Notes under the pieces: generated by a model
The model's input: only the letters and a program-made list of their open reading frames with translations
Told to the model about the DNA's origin: nothing
The model's database searches: none
Translations under genes and position numbers: made by a program
Source of the DNA: Leptospira terpstrae serovar Hualin str. LT 11-33 = ATCC 700639
GTDB taxonomy: Bacteria > Spirochaetota > Leptospiria > Leptospirales > Leptospiraceae
Direction: 5' to 3'
Assembly (NCBI RefSeq): GCF_000332495.1
Contig: NZ_AOGW02000018.1
Location: forward strand, 188,501 to 252,500
Length of the DNA: 64,000 nt
Shown: piece by piece, positions 36,843-46,016 of the stretch
Numbering within the stretch: position 1 is the stretch's first letter
Layout of the letters: every line of letters begins with the position of its first letter

Positions 36843-37422
36843 ATTTGTTTGTATTTTTCTCTTATCCATCCAAACTCTCTGGGCCGGTGGTAGCAAAAAA
36901 AAAGAAGAAACAACGGCTCTAAAAAAACAAATTTACAATCTTCATAAAGTAGATGAAGAAACTTCATCCATACCGTATTTGGAACGTTATCTTGAACTAA
37001 GCCAGAACGAACTTTATTTTAAACTACTTTATGCAAAATCCCTTCTGTATAGAACTGATTTGTCTGTACCAAGGCCAGAAGAACCCGCAGAGGATAGAAT
37101 TAATAAAGCAAAACTAATTCAAAAAAATTATAATCTATCCTCCAAACTCTTTCAGGAAAATGTTTTGCATTTGGAAAAGGTAAGGCCAAGGGATCCCAAT
37201 TTAGGCCGTTGGTATTACCTTTGGGCGTTTAGTGAGTGGTTCTCGGATAACAAAGAGAAGGCGATTAAACTCTTTCAAAAAGCAGTCAAATTGGATTATC
37301 GTTTGACCGAATCTTATTATAATATAGCTTCCCTTTATGAATCCCTAGGGCAGTGGCAGGATGCAAATTTGTATTGGCGTAAATTTGAAAAGGCTGAAAA
37401 AGAATTGGAAGAAGAAGACTAA
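36814..37422 (+). CDS. Exported small TPR protein
   Basis: 202 residues. Signal peptide ending LLSIQTLWAGG, then a helical protein with TPR-like repeats in the C-terminal half (FSDNKEKAIKLFQKAVKLDY, ESYYNIASLYESLGQWQDAN). It starts within the end of the large membrane-protein gene and is likely its partner. Its TAA overlaps the next ATG (TAATG). Confidence 0.8.
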   Translation: MDKTSTFTFKFVCIFLLSIQTLWAGGSKKKEETTALKKQIYNLHKVDEETSSIPYLERYLELSQNELYFKLLYAKSLLYRTDLSVPRPEEPAEDRINKAKLIQKNYNLSSKLFQENVLHLEKVRPRDPNLGRWYYLWAFSEWFSDNKEKAIKLFQKAVKLDYRLTESYYNIASLYESLGQWQDANLYWRKFEKAEKELEEED

Positions 37423-37613
37423 TGGCAAAAATTGATAAACGGTTTCAAATCTTACTTTCGGAAGAGGAACAAATTTTATTAAAAAATGAAGCATCAAGAA
37501 GGGGAGTTTCGCAAGGGGAACTCATTCGAATGGCTCTCAAAAATGAAATCATTCAAAAATCAGAACTTTTACGAAGACAAGCCCTTGTCGCTCTTACGGA
37601 GTTACTTGATTGA
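37422..37613 (+). CDS. Ribbon-helix-helix (CopG-like) protein, antitoxin type
   Basis: 63 residues. KRFQILLSEEEQILLKNEA with ASRRGVSQGELIRMALKNEI forms a ribbon-helix-helix DNA-binding fold. Size and position in front of a PIN-like gene are those of a VapB-type antitoxin. Stop TGA overlaps the TTG of the next gene (TTGA). Confidence 0.8.
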   Translation: MAKIDKRFQILLSEEEQILLKNEASRRGVSQGELIRMALKNEIIQKSELLRRQALVALTELLD

Positions 37614-37999
37614 AACTCTATTTAACTTCATCATTTCTCTATGCTTTGCTTAGGTCTTCGCGTAAAACAAAAATCCAAAAGTTATTGTTGGATTCCTTAG
37701 ATGCTCATGAGAGATTTTTTACATCCTCACTTTCCCTATTTTTATTATTCCAACTTTTAGATCCCCTCGATGGTGAGAAAAAAAAACAAATCCTACGTTA
37801 TCTAGAAGATCTCACAGATTCGATATTTGATTTGGATACGGAAGCTGTCAGAACACAAATTTTTATGTCAGAAACTTGCGATATGGAAATGGCGATCGCT
37901 TTAAAGGAAGGAATGGATGTATTGGTTGTCGACTCGGAAAAGGAGGTAACCTCCCTTCCTTTGCTGTTAGTTCGAAACTTCTTTTGGGAAACTAAATGA
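37610..37999 (+). CDS. PIN-like protein with missing catalytic acids
   Basis: 129 residues, start TTG 37610. Length and pattern (MKLYLTSSFLYALL at the start; TCDMEMAIAL and VLVVDSEKEV at the end) fit a VapC-type PIN domain. The first catalytic Asp is Thr6 and the second conserved acid (in LSLFLLFQLL, about 41-50) is absent; Asp91 and Asp108 remain. It is therefore probably not an active RNase. Coupled to the RHH gene by a 4-nt overlap. Its last 33 nt overlap the convergent LamG-like gene. Confidence 0.65.
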   Translation: MKLYLTSSFLYALLRSSRKTKIQKLLLDSLDAHERFFTSSLSLFLLFQLLDPLDGEKKKQILRYLEDLTDSIFDLDTEAVRTQIFMSETCDMEMAIALKEGMDVLVVDSEKEVTSLPLLLVRNFFWETK

Positions 38000-39691
38000 A
38001 ATAGGGGGAGAAAGTGGACTTCGTTGGTCCTTGGAATCCCATTCATTCAAATAGCGGTTGTAAGCTGAAATTCTAAAATAATATGTCAAACCGGGTTGAA
38101 AGAGAAGCCCTCTCTTTTCCTTTCTAGAATGATCAACTTGGTCAGCAAGAGGTCGGTATTCTTCGGAAGTAAGTTCCCCTTCAGGGATATATATATTATT
38201 CACCAATGTTTCTTCCGTAATACAAAAACGTTTATTTTGAAACCCACTGTCCTCCTCATTACCATCGATTTTGGTTAGGTTTCCGTTTTTATCTTTTTTT
38301 ACAAATACAGAACCTAACATTCGATTAGGGAGTAATCCATAGTGAATGATATAACCCCCACCATTTTGGACTTCTTTTTCATGGTTGGAATTCCATAAAA
38401 AACAAAGGGGTTTTCCAACCAGCAAATTTGATTCCAAACGAAATCGAGTGGGAAGATCTGGAGGTGTTTGTTCCGTATATTCGAAGGCTAACGATTGTAC
38501 GTTGGGAACTGATTTACCCATGGGGTCTGGTCGAAACCATAATTTCCATTGGTAGAATTTAAATTTGTTTTTTGGAAGTTCTTTATCAAGAGACTTAATT
38601 CTTGTCCAGGGAAGACTTGTATTTGTATCTAAAAACTTTTGATTCATACCTCTAAAGTAAAGTTCTAACATCGTGTCTTTTGGTTGTTCTACATTCCAAT
38701 GAATGCGAAGTAGTGAAGAATTACTGTATTTGGTTTCTAAAACGGGAGATAGGGCAGTACTTCCCTCCATATATCCAATTTTAGTTTCATCATCGTAACG
38801 AACCGATTCAAATTTTGTATATTCAAATTCTGGATCACCTTTATGGATATGGAATCCATCTAAGTTTCCATAAAAAGATTTTCCGAGAACAAGAGGAGTA
38901 GAATCATTTTCAGGAAAACCAAAACCCAAAGTATCCGCTTGTTTATTTTCATATTCTGCGGTTTCGATTCCATTTTGATACAATACAAACTTATGATTGA
39001 TAGTATCAAAATAGATAGAGATAACTTCCCAAGTTTTGCGTTTGATTTTTACCGGTGATTCTAACGTAAAACTTGTGGTTCTACCATCAGATTTTTGGAG
39101 TAGGTTATTAACAGAAACGGTGGGTTTACTTTCGTTTAACTCGAGTGAGATGCCATATTTTTTTCCCTTCACAAATACGGTTCTGTCTAAAATTACAGAA
39201 CCTGCCCCTTGTTCGCCCAATCGAATGGGGATGGTAATCGTAAACGGGTCGGGATGGGTTCCAAAAAGTGAATTTCCAGATACAGATAAGTGGATTTGAT
39301 TCCTTCGTCCGGAAAAATAAGCAGATTTTCTGCCAAAAAAATAAGTTTGGTCATCCACCAAATAAGAAGAAGAAACTACGGAAATGGATTTTGATTTAAA
39401 TGGAATTCCGGTTTCAGTGGTTTGTGGGTCTGCCACCTCTCCTTCAAAGTCGAAGAAGAGTTCGCCTTGTTTTGGGGTATTTTCTTTGGGTTTGAGAAAG
39501 TTCTTTTTGCCAGGTTCGGAATTTTGAACTACGCCGGTTTTTTTCCAGAGGCTAAGGTTAAGAATTTCTTTTTTGGGGACTTCCCATCCAAATACGGGCA
39601 GACCCCAAATTAAGAATAGGATTACGACTGTTCTTCGATCAGTCCCAATCGTTTTTGGTGCCTTCCACCTTCGAATTCTGTTTCTATCCAT
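37967..39691 (-). CDS. Exported LamG-like protein with C-terminal Fn3-like part
   Basis: 574 residues. A basic N-terminal stretch precedes a signal segment TVVILFLIWGLPVFGW (about 21-36). Residues 70-275 look like a concanavalin/LamG sandwich (SAYFSGRRNQIHLSVSG, FTITIPIRLGEQGAGSVILD, WEVISIYFDTINHKFVLYQNG, LDGFHIHKGD). The C-terminal 100 residues contain GLTYYFRISAYNRYLNEWDS, an Fn3-like strand pattern. The ATG lies 70 nt inside rpiB and no later in-frame ATG exists before the signal segment, so the overlap appears real. Function unknown; carbohydrate or surface binding is possible. Confidence 0.75.
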   Translation of the reverse strand: MDRNRIRRWKAPKTIGTDRRTVVILFLIWGLPVFGWEVPKKEILNLSLWKKTGVVQNSEPGKKNFLKPKENTPKQGELFFDFEGEVADPQTTETGIPFKSKSISVVSSSYLVDDQTYFFGRKSAYFSGRRNQIHLSVSGNSLFGTHPDPFTITIPIRLGEQGAGSVILDRTVFVKGKKYGISLELNESKPTVSVNNLLQKSDGRTTSFTLESPVKIKRKTWEVISIYFDTINHKFVLYQNGIETAEYENKQADTLGFGFPENDSTPLVLGKSFYGNLDGFHIHKGDPEFEYTKFESVRYDDETKIGYMEGSTALSPVLETKYSNSSLLRIHWNVEQPKDTMLELYFRGMNQKFLDTNTSLPWTRIKSLDKELPKNKFKFYQWKLWFRPDPMGKSVPNVQSLAFEYTEQTPPDLPTRFRLESNLLVGKPLCFLWNSNHEKEVQNGGGYIIHYGLLPNRMLGSVFVKKDKNGNLTKIDGNEEDSGFQNKRFCITEETLVNNIYIPEGELTSEEYRPLADQVDHSRKEKRGLLFQPGLTYYFRISAYNRYLNEWDSKDQRSPLSPPISFSFPKEVSN

Positions 39692-40059
39692 TTTTTTACG
39701 ATTCTCTGTGCTAAATCCGTTCCGAGAACCCTTCCCCCTAAAACCAATACATTGGCATTGTTATGGCGTTTGGACATTTCCGCCGTAAACTCGTCATGGC
39801 AAAGGGCCGCTCGAATGCCTTTGAAACGGTTGGCAGCAATGGATGCTCCAATGCCTGTTCCGCAAAGGGCGATGAGCCTCGGAACTTCACCGGAAAGAAC
39901 CTTTCGGCAGGCATCTCCAATGATGGTGGGGTAGTCGACGGACTCTTCGCTCTTAGTACCGTAATCGACAATTTCGTAGGTTTCCTCGAGACTTTTCCTG
40001 AGGAATTCTTTGAGAGCAAATCCTCCATGGTCAGACGCAATTCCAATTTTTTCTTTCAT
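39622..40059 (-). CDS. rpiB: Ribose-5-phosphate isomerase B
   Basis: 145 residues, usual length. IASDHGGFALKEFLR, DYPTIIGDAC, ALCGTGIGASIAANRFKGIRAA (catalytic Cys) and RHNNANVLVLGGRV match RpiB. Interconverts ribose 5-phosphate and ribulose 5-phosphate. Starts with a 4-nt ATGA overlap after the 40056 gene, and its 3' end is shared with the LamG-like gene. Confidence 0.95.
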   Translation of the reverse strand: MKEKIGIASDHGGFALKEFLRKSLEETYEIVDYGTKSEESVDYPTIIGDACRKVLSGEVPRLIALCGTGIGASIAANRFKGIRAALCHDEFTAEMSKRHNNANVLVLGGRVLGTDLAQRIVKKWIETEFEGGRHQKRLGLIEEQS

Positions 40060-40712
40060 TCGGCTTTCTCCTTTCTATGTTTTAGGGCTTCGGTGTAGGA
40101 TTGGTATGATTCCACAGAGAGTGAGAGTAAAAACTTATCTCGTTCTCGGAGTAGGCTCCCGTAGTAACCAGTAAATAGATCTAAATAACGGGATTCTTTT
40201 CCCTTGGGATCCTTTTCGGAAAGGAATTCCATTGTTAGATTTGTGATTTCAGTTTTGATTTCCAATCGGGATTCAAACCATTGTTTGGCGAGATTAACTT
40301 CTCCCGGTGTGAGTGGATAAGGACGATTGTCAGAAAGTAATATCCTCCATTCATAGGAAAAATACATATCTTCCTTTTCTTTTTCAGCAAGGATAGAGGC
40401 TTTAAAATACTCTCCCAAATCCTCAGAGACTGCGTCTTCGGGTAGATCCTTGGCTACATTCTCACGAAAACAATTTAAGGAGGAAATCCGTAGTTCCGCT
40501 GATTCCTTTGCATATTCTCCCATTTTGGCTCGGTCTAAATTGAGGAGATTGGGGCTAATCGCCCCTTGCTGAATTTCTTTTTTTAAAGGCAAATAACAAT
40601 CTTTAGCTTTCTCCCATCCAAGATAACCTTCGGGAATCCAAAGGGAATGTGCAGAAACGGATCCAATAAAAAAAAGAAAAAAACTAAAAGTGGATTTTGG
40701 AAAATTAACCAT
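40056..40712 (-). CDS. Small exported protein of unknown function
   Basis: 218 residues from ATG 40712, which gives a signal peptide (MVNFPKSTFSFFLFFIGSVSA); a longer frame from 40799 would lie within serC. The mature part is helical and charged, with Cys residues in KDCYLPLKK and SSLNCFREN that could form a disulphide. I recognise no family. It overlaps serC by 8 nt and rpiB by 4 nt, so it is part of serC-X-rpiB. Confidence 0.7.
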   Translation of the reverse strand: MVNFPKSTFSFFLFFIGSVSAHSLWIPEGYLGWEKAKDCYLPLKKEIQQGAISPNLLNLDRAKMGEYAKESAELRISSLNCFRENVAKDLPEDAVSEDLGEYFKASILAEKEKEDMYFSYEWRILLSDNRPYPLTPGEVNLAKQWFESRLEIKTEITNLTMEFLSEKDPKGKESRYLDLFTGYYGSLLRERDKFLLSLSVESYQSYTEALKHRKEKAE

Positions 40713-41802
40713 GGGTTCGTTCAAATTCTTTGATAAAAGAAATGAGGGAATCCACTCCTTCTTCTGGCATTGCATTGTAAATGCTAGCCCGAAAACCACC
40801 TACGTCACGATATCCTTTCAGACCAGCAAACCCTTGTTCTTCGGCAAGTGCCAGAAATTTTGAATCTAAACTATCGTTATGGCTTCGAAAGACTACATTC
40901 ATAGCCGAACGAAAGTTTTCCGGAACTGTCGCATAAAATAAAGAAGAAGCATCTAATGCATCATACAATTTTTTTGCCTTTCTTTCATTTACAGCTTCCA
41001 TGGCCGCAAGCCCACCTTTTCGTTTCAAATATTTGAAAACAAGACTGGCTATGTAGATAGAATAGGTGGGAGGTGTATTATAGTTGGAACCATTTTTTTC
41101 CATAAGCGAATAATTCATCAGATTGGGGATGGGGTGTGTTTGTTCTGGCAATTTTTCTTTGTCGTAAATCACGAGAGTGAGCCCAGAAGGGCCAATGTTT
41201 TTTTGAGCTCCTGCAAAAATTACAGAGAAGTCTTCAATGGGAAGTTTACGACTTAAAAGTTCGCTTGTCATGTCGGCAAATAGAGGTGCCTTTTTTAATT
41301 TAGGAAAGGTTTTATAACGAGTTCCGTAAATGGTATTGTTGGAAGTGATGTAAACATACTTAGCTCCCTCATTTACGAGATCATCGGTAATGGTGGGTAA
41401 TTCCGTATATTTAGAATCTGCTCCATTAAAAATAGATTTTACATTGGGGTAAAATTTCTTTGCTTCTTCAAAAGCTTTTTTAGCCCAAACACCAGTGACC
41501 GCAAAATCCGCAGATTCTCCTGTTGCTAAATAATTATAAGGAATGGCGGAAAATTGTAAAGTAGCTCCACCGGGAAAGTAAACGACCGCATAACGCGAAG
41601 GTAGTTCTAGAAGGTCTCGCAGATCGGCAAGAGATTCGTTCAAAATATTTAGGAAATGTTTCTCTCTGTGGCTCATTTCCATCACGGACATTCCTGTTCC
41701 TTTGTAGTTTAGGAACTCAGAATTTGCTTCTTCCATGACTTCAGTGGGTAACATGGCAGGACCGGCATTAAAATTGAAGATTCTATGTGTAAACGTTGGC
41801 AT
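40705..41802 (-). CDS. serC: Phosphoserine aminotransferase
   Basis: 365 residues. NFNAGPAMLPTEVMEEA at the start, FPGGATLQFSA, TSNNTIYGT and the PLP Lys in FAGAQKNIGPSGLT are diagnostic of SerC. Makes phosphoserine from 3-phosphohydroxypyruvate in serine synthesis. First gene of the minus-strand serC-X-rpiB run. Confidence 0.97.
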   Translation of the reverse strand: MPTFTHRIFNFNAGPAMLPTEVMEEANSEFLNYKGTGMSVMEMSHREKHFLNILNESLADLRDLLELPSRYAVVYFPGGATLQFSAIPYNYLATGESADFAVTGVWAKKAFEEAKKFYPNVKSIFNGADSKYTELPTITDDLVNEGAKYVYITSNNTIYGTRYKTFPKLKKAPLFADMTSELLSRKLPIEDFSVIFAGAQKNIGPSGLTLVIYDKEKLPEQTHPIPNLMNYSLMEKNGSNYNTPPTYSIYIASLVFKYLKRKGGLAAMEAVNERKAKKLYDALDASSLFYATVPENFRSAMNVVFRSHNDSLDSKFLALAEEQGFAGLKGYRDVGGFRASIYNAMPEEGVDSLISFIKEFERTHG

Positions 41803-41863
41803 CCACCCACAGAATTTTGAATATCCACCCGCCGGTAAATAGATTTTTATTCTAAAACTTGCT

Positions 41864-41891
41864 TTGCAGAATCGGAAAGGTTGTTATTCTT
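41864..41891 (+). promoter_or_regulatory. Candidate promoter for the P83/100 gene
   Basis: TTGCAG (41864-41869), 16-nt spacer, TATTCT (41886-41891) in the divergent region between serC and the P83/100 gene. Each box matches 4 of 6 consensus bases. It would leave a leader of about 28 nt that includes the GAGG ribosome-binding site. Confidence 0.3.
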
Positions 41892-41926
41892 GTGGGCATC
41901 TTTACCCCAATTTTCGTGAGGAAACA

Positions 41927-43594
41927 ATGAGAATTTCTCGTTCCATCATCATTTGCCTATTCTTAGGCGGTCTTTCCCTGACCGCTCAGTCCAAAGCCCC
42001 TCTCGGTGAGTCCGAAATCAAGGGTTCCAAAAAAATTGAATTCATCAACCGCTCCTTACGTAAGGCATCTGATGACATTATCCAAGAAAATACCGAAATT
42101 GGTCGTAAACTCGCAGAAACCTTGGCCAAAGAAAATACGGCTACCGTCGATGGAGTCAAAATCCAAAGAATTCTTCCTGGTGAGGATGGAAAACTCGGAG
42201 CCGACATCCTTTTTCTGTCAGAGTCGCAAAGTTTTGATCATGTCAATTCGATTGCAAGGATCATCGCTTCCTATGTGGAAAAATCCTTTCAATACAAAGT
42301 AGGGAATGCAGAGACTCTAGCTCAGTACATCCTTTACTATAATGCCACTCACAGAAAAGATTCAAAGTTTTTTACTAAAAAATACACAGAGGGTGTGATT
42401 GCCGCAACATCCAGTGATAAATTAGGAATCGATACCGTTTATAAAAATTGGCCAGGTAAAACGCAAATCATCATTCCTATTGAAGGAAATATTTTAAAAG
42501 ATAGTGGGAAAGATCTCACAACAGATGAGTTAGAAAAAGACGTCAACAAAACGGTAAAGGATAAAGAAAAAGATCCAGCCACCAAACAGAAGATGGAAGA
42601 CGAAGCCAAAAAAATGGATAAGTTGCAAACCGATAAACTTAAAGATGAAAAAAAGGTTTTGCAAGATAAAAAACAAGAAGTGGCTAACGAACAAAAACAA
42701 CTTCAAGACAAAAAAGATGCTCTGAAAAAACAAGAGGCAGAAACAGTTGCGAGCATCAATGAATTAAAAAAAGATCCAGTGAAAAACAAAGCTGAGATTG
42801 AAAAGAAAACGGAAGACATCAAAAAAATAGAACAAGAGAAAAAAGACACTGATAAAAAATCAGAAGCTGTCGAAGCCAAAAAAGAAGAGCTCAGTAAAAA
42901 AGAAGAACAAATCGCTAAAAAAGAAGAAGCTCGCACTGGTGGTGACACAGCGAAAAAAGATGACACTGTCCAAAAGGTGGAAGCTAAAGTTGAGGAATTA
43001 AAATCTGAGCTTGCACAAACTAAAGAAGAACTGAAGAAAAAAGAAGAACAAAGTGACAATGTTGTGAACAACAAAATTCTTTTTATGAAGTTTATCAAAT
43101 ACGATACAGATGGACATTATTCTAACGAACTTTGGGCCATTGATCCTGCCAAAGACGATGCACTTTATAAAAGTTCCTATAACAACATTTGTTCCAAGGA
43201 ATTTAAAGAAATCGCAAACCAAGGAGTTCTCGTTCTTGGGTATGACGGCGAAAAAGTAGAAACTCGTAAACACAAACTGGTATTACTTGATCCAGACAAA
43301 TTAAGTGTTAAAAAAACAAGTGAATCTGCAGATATTTTCTGGAGAACACCTATGATCAATCGTGAAGACAAAATCTACGTGATTGAAAAGGTAAAAGACA
43401 AATACCATGTCTCAAGATTTAAATCAGACCTAACCTTTGAAAAAAGGACAGAAGAACCTGTTGAAGAAAATTCGGAACTCACATTCTTTGGTGATAAAAT
43501 CTATGTGACAGGGAAACCGAAAGAAGGTGACAAAACTACCATCAAAGTCTTTAAAAAAGAAGATTTAAGCCTACTCAAAACCATCGCTCCTTAA
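41927..43594 (+). CDS. P83/100-family spirochaetal antigen-like protein
   Basis: 555 residues from ATG 41927, which has GAGG 6 nt upstream and opens a signal peptide (MRISRSIIICLFLGGLSLTAQS); an earlier in-frame start at 41864 does not fit. N-terminal domain (about 30-180: EFINRSLRKASDDIIQEN, GADILFLSESQSFDH, YKNWPGKTQIIIPIEGNI) and a long Lys/Glu coiled coil (about 190-370) match the Borrelia p83/100 family. The C-terminal domain (about 375-555) is beta-rich with LWAIDPAKDD and repeated xKxYVxEKVK-like strands. Probably periplasmic. Function in the family is not established. Confidence 0.85.
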   Translation: MRISRSIIICLFLGGLSLTAQSKAPLGESEIKGSKKIEFINRSLRKASDDIIQENTEIGRKLAETLAKENTATVDGVKIQRILPGEDGKLGADILFLSESQSFDHVNSIARIIASYVEKSFQYKVGNAETLAQYILYYNATHRKDSKFFTKKYTEGVIAATSSDKLGIDTVYKNWPGKTQIIIPIEGNILKDSGKDLTTDELEKDVNKTVKDKEKDPATKQKMEDEAKKMDKLQTDKLKDEKKVLQDKKQEVANEQKQLQDKKDALKKQEAETVASINELKKDPVKNKAEIEKKTEDIKKIEQEKKDTDKKSEAVEAKKEELSKKEEQIAKKEEARTGGDTAKKDDTVQKVEAKVEELKSELAQTKEELKKKEEQSDNVVNNKILFMKFIKYDTDGHYSNELWAIDPAKDDALYKSSYNNICSKEFKEIANQGVLVLGYDGEKVETRKHKLVLLDPDKLSVKKTSESADIFWRTPMINREDKIYVIEKVKDKYHVSRFKSDLTFEKRTEEPVEENSELTFFGDKIYVTGKPKEGDKTTIKVFKKEDLSLLKTIAP

Positions 43595-43614
43595 GGTGCG
43601 GTGGGTTCTCCTCT

Positions 43615-44802
43615 TTGAAATACATTTCTAAAACCGTCTTGGTTTTATCGCTTGTGAGTCTGTTTACAGACATCGCAAGCGAAATGTTATACCCTGTTCT
43701 GCCTATTTACCTCAAATCGATTGGATATTCTATCCTGTTTATTGGGATACTAGAAGGGATCACTGAAGTGGTTTCCGGTTACGGAAAAGGATACTTTGGT
43801 CACCTATCGGATGTTACTGGAAAACGTGTTCCTTTCGTCAGATTTGGATATGCATTGAGTGCCATTTCAAAACCATTATTAAGTATAAGCCAAGTCCCTT
43901 TCGTTGTTTTAGTTTCACGTATTTTGGATCGAATTGGAAAAGGGGTTCGAACAGGTGCACGGGATGCTATTTTATCCTCCGAAGCCACAAATAAAACTAA
44001 AGCCAGAGTTTTTGGATTTCATCGAGCAATGGATACATTGGGTGCAGTAATTGGCCCCAGTTTCGCTTTAGTTTACTTGTATTCCCATCCTAACGATTAT
44101 ATTTTTCTATTTTATTTGGCTTTTTTGCCAGGTTTGATCGCCATTGGTTTTACTTTCCTATTAAAGGAGAAAAAGGACCAACCCATTCAAAGAAATCTAA
44201 CTAAACAAAATAATTCTTTATTTAATTTTCTTTCCTATTGGAAAAAATCAAATCCCAACTATAGGAAGTTAGTTGTTGGTCTGTTGGTGTTTGCTTTTTG
44301 GAACAGTTCGGATGTGTTTTTGATATTAAAATCAAAGGAAGCTGGATTGGATGATCATTTAGTCATCGGGATTTATATTTTCTACAATTTGGTATATGCA
44401 GTTTTTGCTTATCCACTAGGAGTGATAGCTGATAAAATTGGATTAAAAACAATGTTTTTACTTGGTCTCGGGATTTATGCTATTGTTTATTTACTGATGG
44501 GTTTTGTTCAAAGTTCTGTTCTGATTTTACTGGCATTTTTTTTGTATGGTCTGTACGCGGCTGCAACAGAAGGGATTTCCAAAGCCTGGGTTAGCAATTC
44601 CATCCCTAGAAGTGAAACTGCAACTGCCATTGGTATGTATACGGGATTACAAAGCATTTGTGCATTTTTTGCAAGTATAGTGGCAGGTTGGTTATGGTTT
44701 CTCTTTGGGGCTCCAGTCACTTTTATTGTCACTGGAGTTTTTGCCGTTTTGGTTTTTCTTTATTTTTTCTTCATAAAGATAGAAGAAGTATCAAATATTT
44801 AA
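43615..44802 (+). CDS. MFS transporter
   Basis: 395 residues, twelve predicted membrane helices. [22 protein letters not shown] and [15 protein letters not shown] (loop 2-3 motif), [17 protein letters not shown] (motif B region) place it in the drug-efflux-like MFS group. Start TTG 43615. Substrate unknown. Its TAA overlaps the TAA of the convergent TPR gene (TTAA, 44799-44802). Confidence 0.9.
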   Translation: MKYISKTVLVLSLVSLFTDIASEMLYPVLPIYLKSIGYSILFIGILEGITEVVSGYGKGYFGHLSDVTGKRVPFVRFGYALSAISKPLLSISQVPFVVLVSRILDRIGKGVRTGARDAILSSEATNKTKARVFGFHRAMDTLGAVIGPSFALVYLYSHPNDYIFLFYLAFLPGLIAIGFTFLLKEKKDQPIQRNLTKQNNSLFNFLSYWKKSNPNYRKLVVGLLVFAFWNSSDVFLILKSKEAGLDDHLVIGIYIFYNLVYAVFAYPLGVIADKIGLKTMFLLGLGIYAIVYLLMGFVQSSVLILLAFFLYGLYAAATEGISKAWVSNSIPRSETATAIGMYTGLQSICAFFASIVAGWLWFLFGAPVTFIVTGVFAVLVFLYFFFIKIEEVSNI

Positions 44803-45905
44803 TCTTTTAAATATTCAATTCTTTCTCGGATGGATTCATTAGAAGGATTTTTCTTCGCTAAATCTTCCAGAAGTTTAATCGCCTCTGGTTTTTTCCCCAT
44901 AATGTCCCAAAGATCAGAAAGTTCCAAAGCAGGTCTTGGATCACTTGGAGACTTGGAAAGAAGTCCCAAGTATATTTCTTCGGCTTTTTCTAAATCACCA
45001 ATGAGGCGTAAGGCGGCCGCTTTTCCAAGTAAGGCAAAGTAATCATCACCGCTTGCTAGAATTTTATTAAAACATTCGAGTGCTTTGTCGTAATTCCCAA
45101 GACCACGAAGTGAGTCTGCATAACGATTGATAATGAGTTTGTTGTCTGGATCTGATTCGAGTATTTTTTCCCAAAAGGTAATGGCGGTTTTAAAATCTTT
45201 TTTACCACGATAGGATTCTGCAAGTCCGTAAAGTGCAAAAAAGTTTTTAGGATCTAGTTCTTTGGCACGGTCATAGTAAAGAATGGCTTTATCGAAATCT
45301 TTTATTTTGCGATAACTGTTACCTATTTCGGTAAGGATTTTGATATTGTTTGGTTGGCTGGAAAGTAGTTTTTCCCACCACTGGATGGCATCTACATACC
45401 TTTGGCAGGCAAAGTACAAATGCCCAAGCCCAACAATGACATACTGGTCATTGGGATTGATCTGAAGGGCTTCCATATAATAAACTTCTGATTCTTTAAA
45501 ATTCTTTAGTTTTCTATGTGCGTCGGCAACTCTGGAGAGGATACTTGCGTCTGTGATTGTTATGTGGTGGAATTCTTCGGCAACTTCGATGATACGTTTG
45601 AGACTGTTTAAATCTCTATATGCATTCATAAGTCCCATAAGAGAAAACTTATTGGTAGTATCACCGGCTAAACATTTTCTATAGTATTGAATTGCCTGTT
45701 CTGGCTGTTTAGTTTTGGCATAATAATCACCAAGACCTACGAGGCCATAAGTGTTGGATGGATCTTCATCCAGTAATATGTCTAATCGTTCCTTGGCTTC
45801 TTTAAACCGACCCTGATCAAGAAAACGATAGGCCTCTTTTGCAAGGGCTTTTATTTTTGTGAACTTTTCATCTTCTTGTGGCTTTTCAGTATCTGTATTT
45901 TCCAT
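44799..45905 (-). CDS. Cytoplasmic TPR-repeat protein
   Basis: 368 residues without a signal peptide. About nine consecutive TPR units from residue 14 on ([94 protein letters not shown]). A soluble protein-interaction scaffold, partner unknown. Divergent from ilvB. Confidence 0.88.
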   Translation of the reverse strand: MENTDTEKPQEDEKFTKIKALAKEAYRFLDQGRFKEAKERLDILLDEDPSNTYGLVGLGDYYAKTKQPEQAIQYYRKCLAGDTTNKFSLMGLMNAYRDLNSLKRIIEVAEEFHHITITDASILSRVADAHRKLKNFKESEVYYMEALQINPNDQYVIVGLGHLYFACQRYVDAIQWWEKLLSSQPNNIKILTEIGNSYRKIKDFDKAILYYDRAKELDPKNFFALYGLAESYRGKKDFKTAITFWEKILESDPDNKLIINRYADSLRGLGNYDKALECFNKILASGDDYFALLGKAAALRLIGDLEKAEEIYLGLLSKSPSDPRPALELSDLWDIMGKKPEAIKLLEDLAKKNPSNESIRERIEYLKD

Positions 45906-46016
45906 ATCCTCGGTCCAATTTTCAGCATTCTTTTTTAGACAGTAAAAATCGACTCAAAAACGTGAGAACATTGACAACAGGCTCTTTTTTGCAGAAATGA
46001 CAATAGGGGGGAACGT

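Noticed and set aside
42703..43098. Minus-strand hydrophobic, Ser/Phe-rich frame
   Set aside because: Mirror of the Lys/Glu coiled coil of the P83/100 gene.
45971..46004. Perfect TTGACA hexamer upstream of ilvB as promoter
   Set aside because: No acceptable -10 box at 16-18 nt; nearest AT-rich hexamers are poor or 22 nt away.
45906..46016. Attenuator, T-box or leader peptide before ilvBN
   Set aside because: No codon-biased leader ORF, no terminator/antiterminator pair and no T-box consensus visible in 111 nt.
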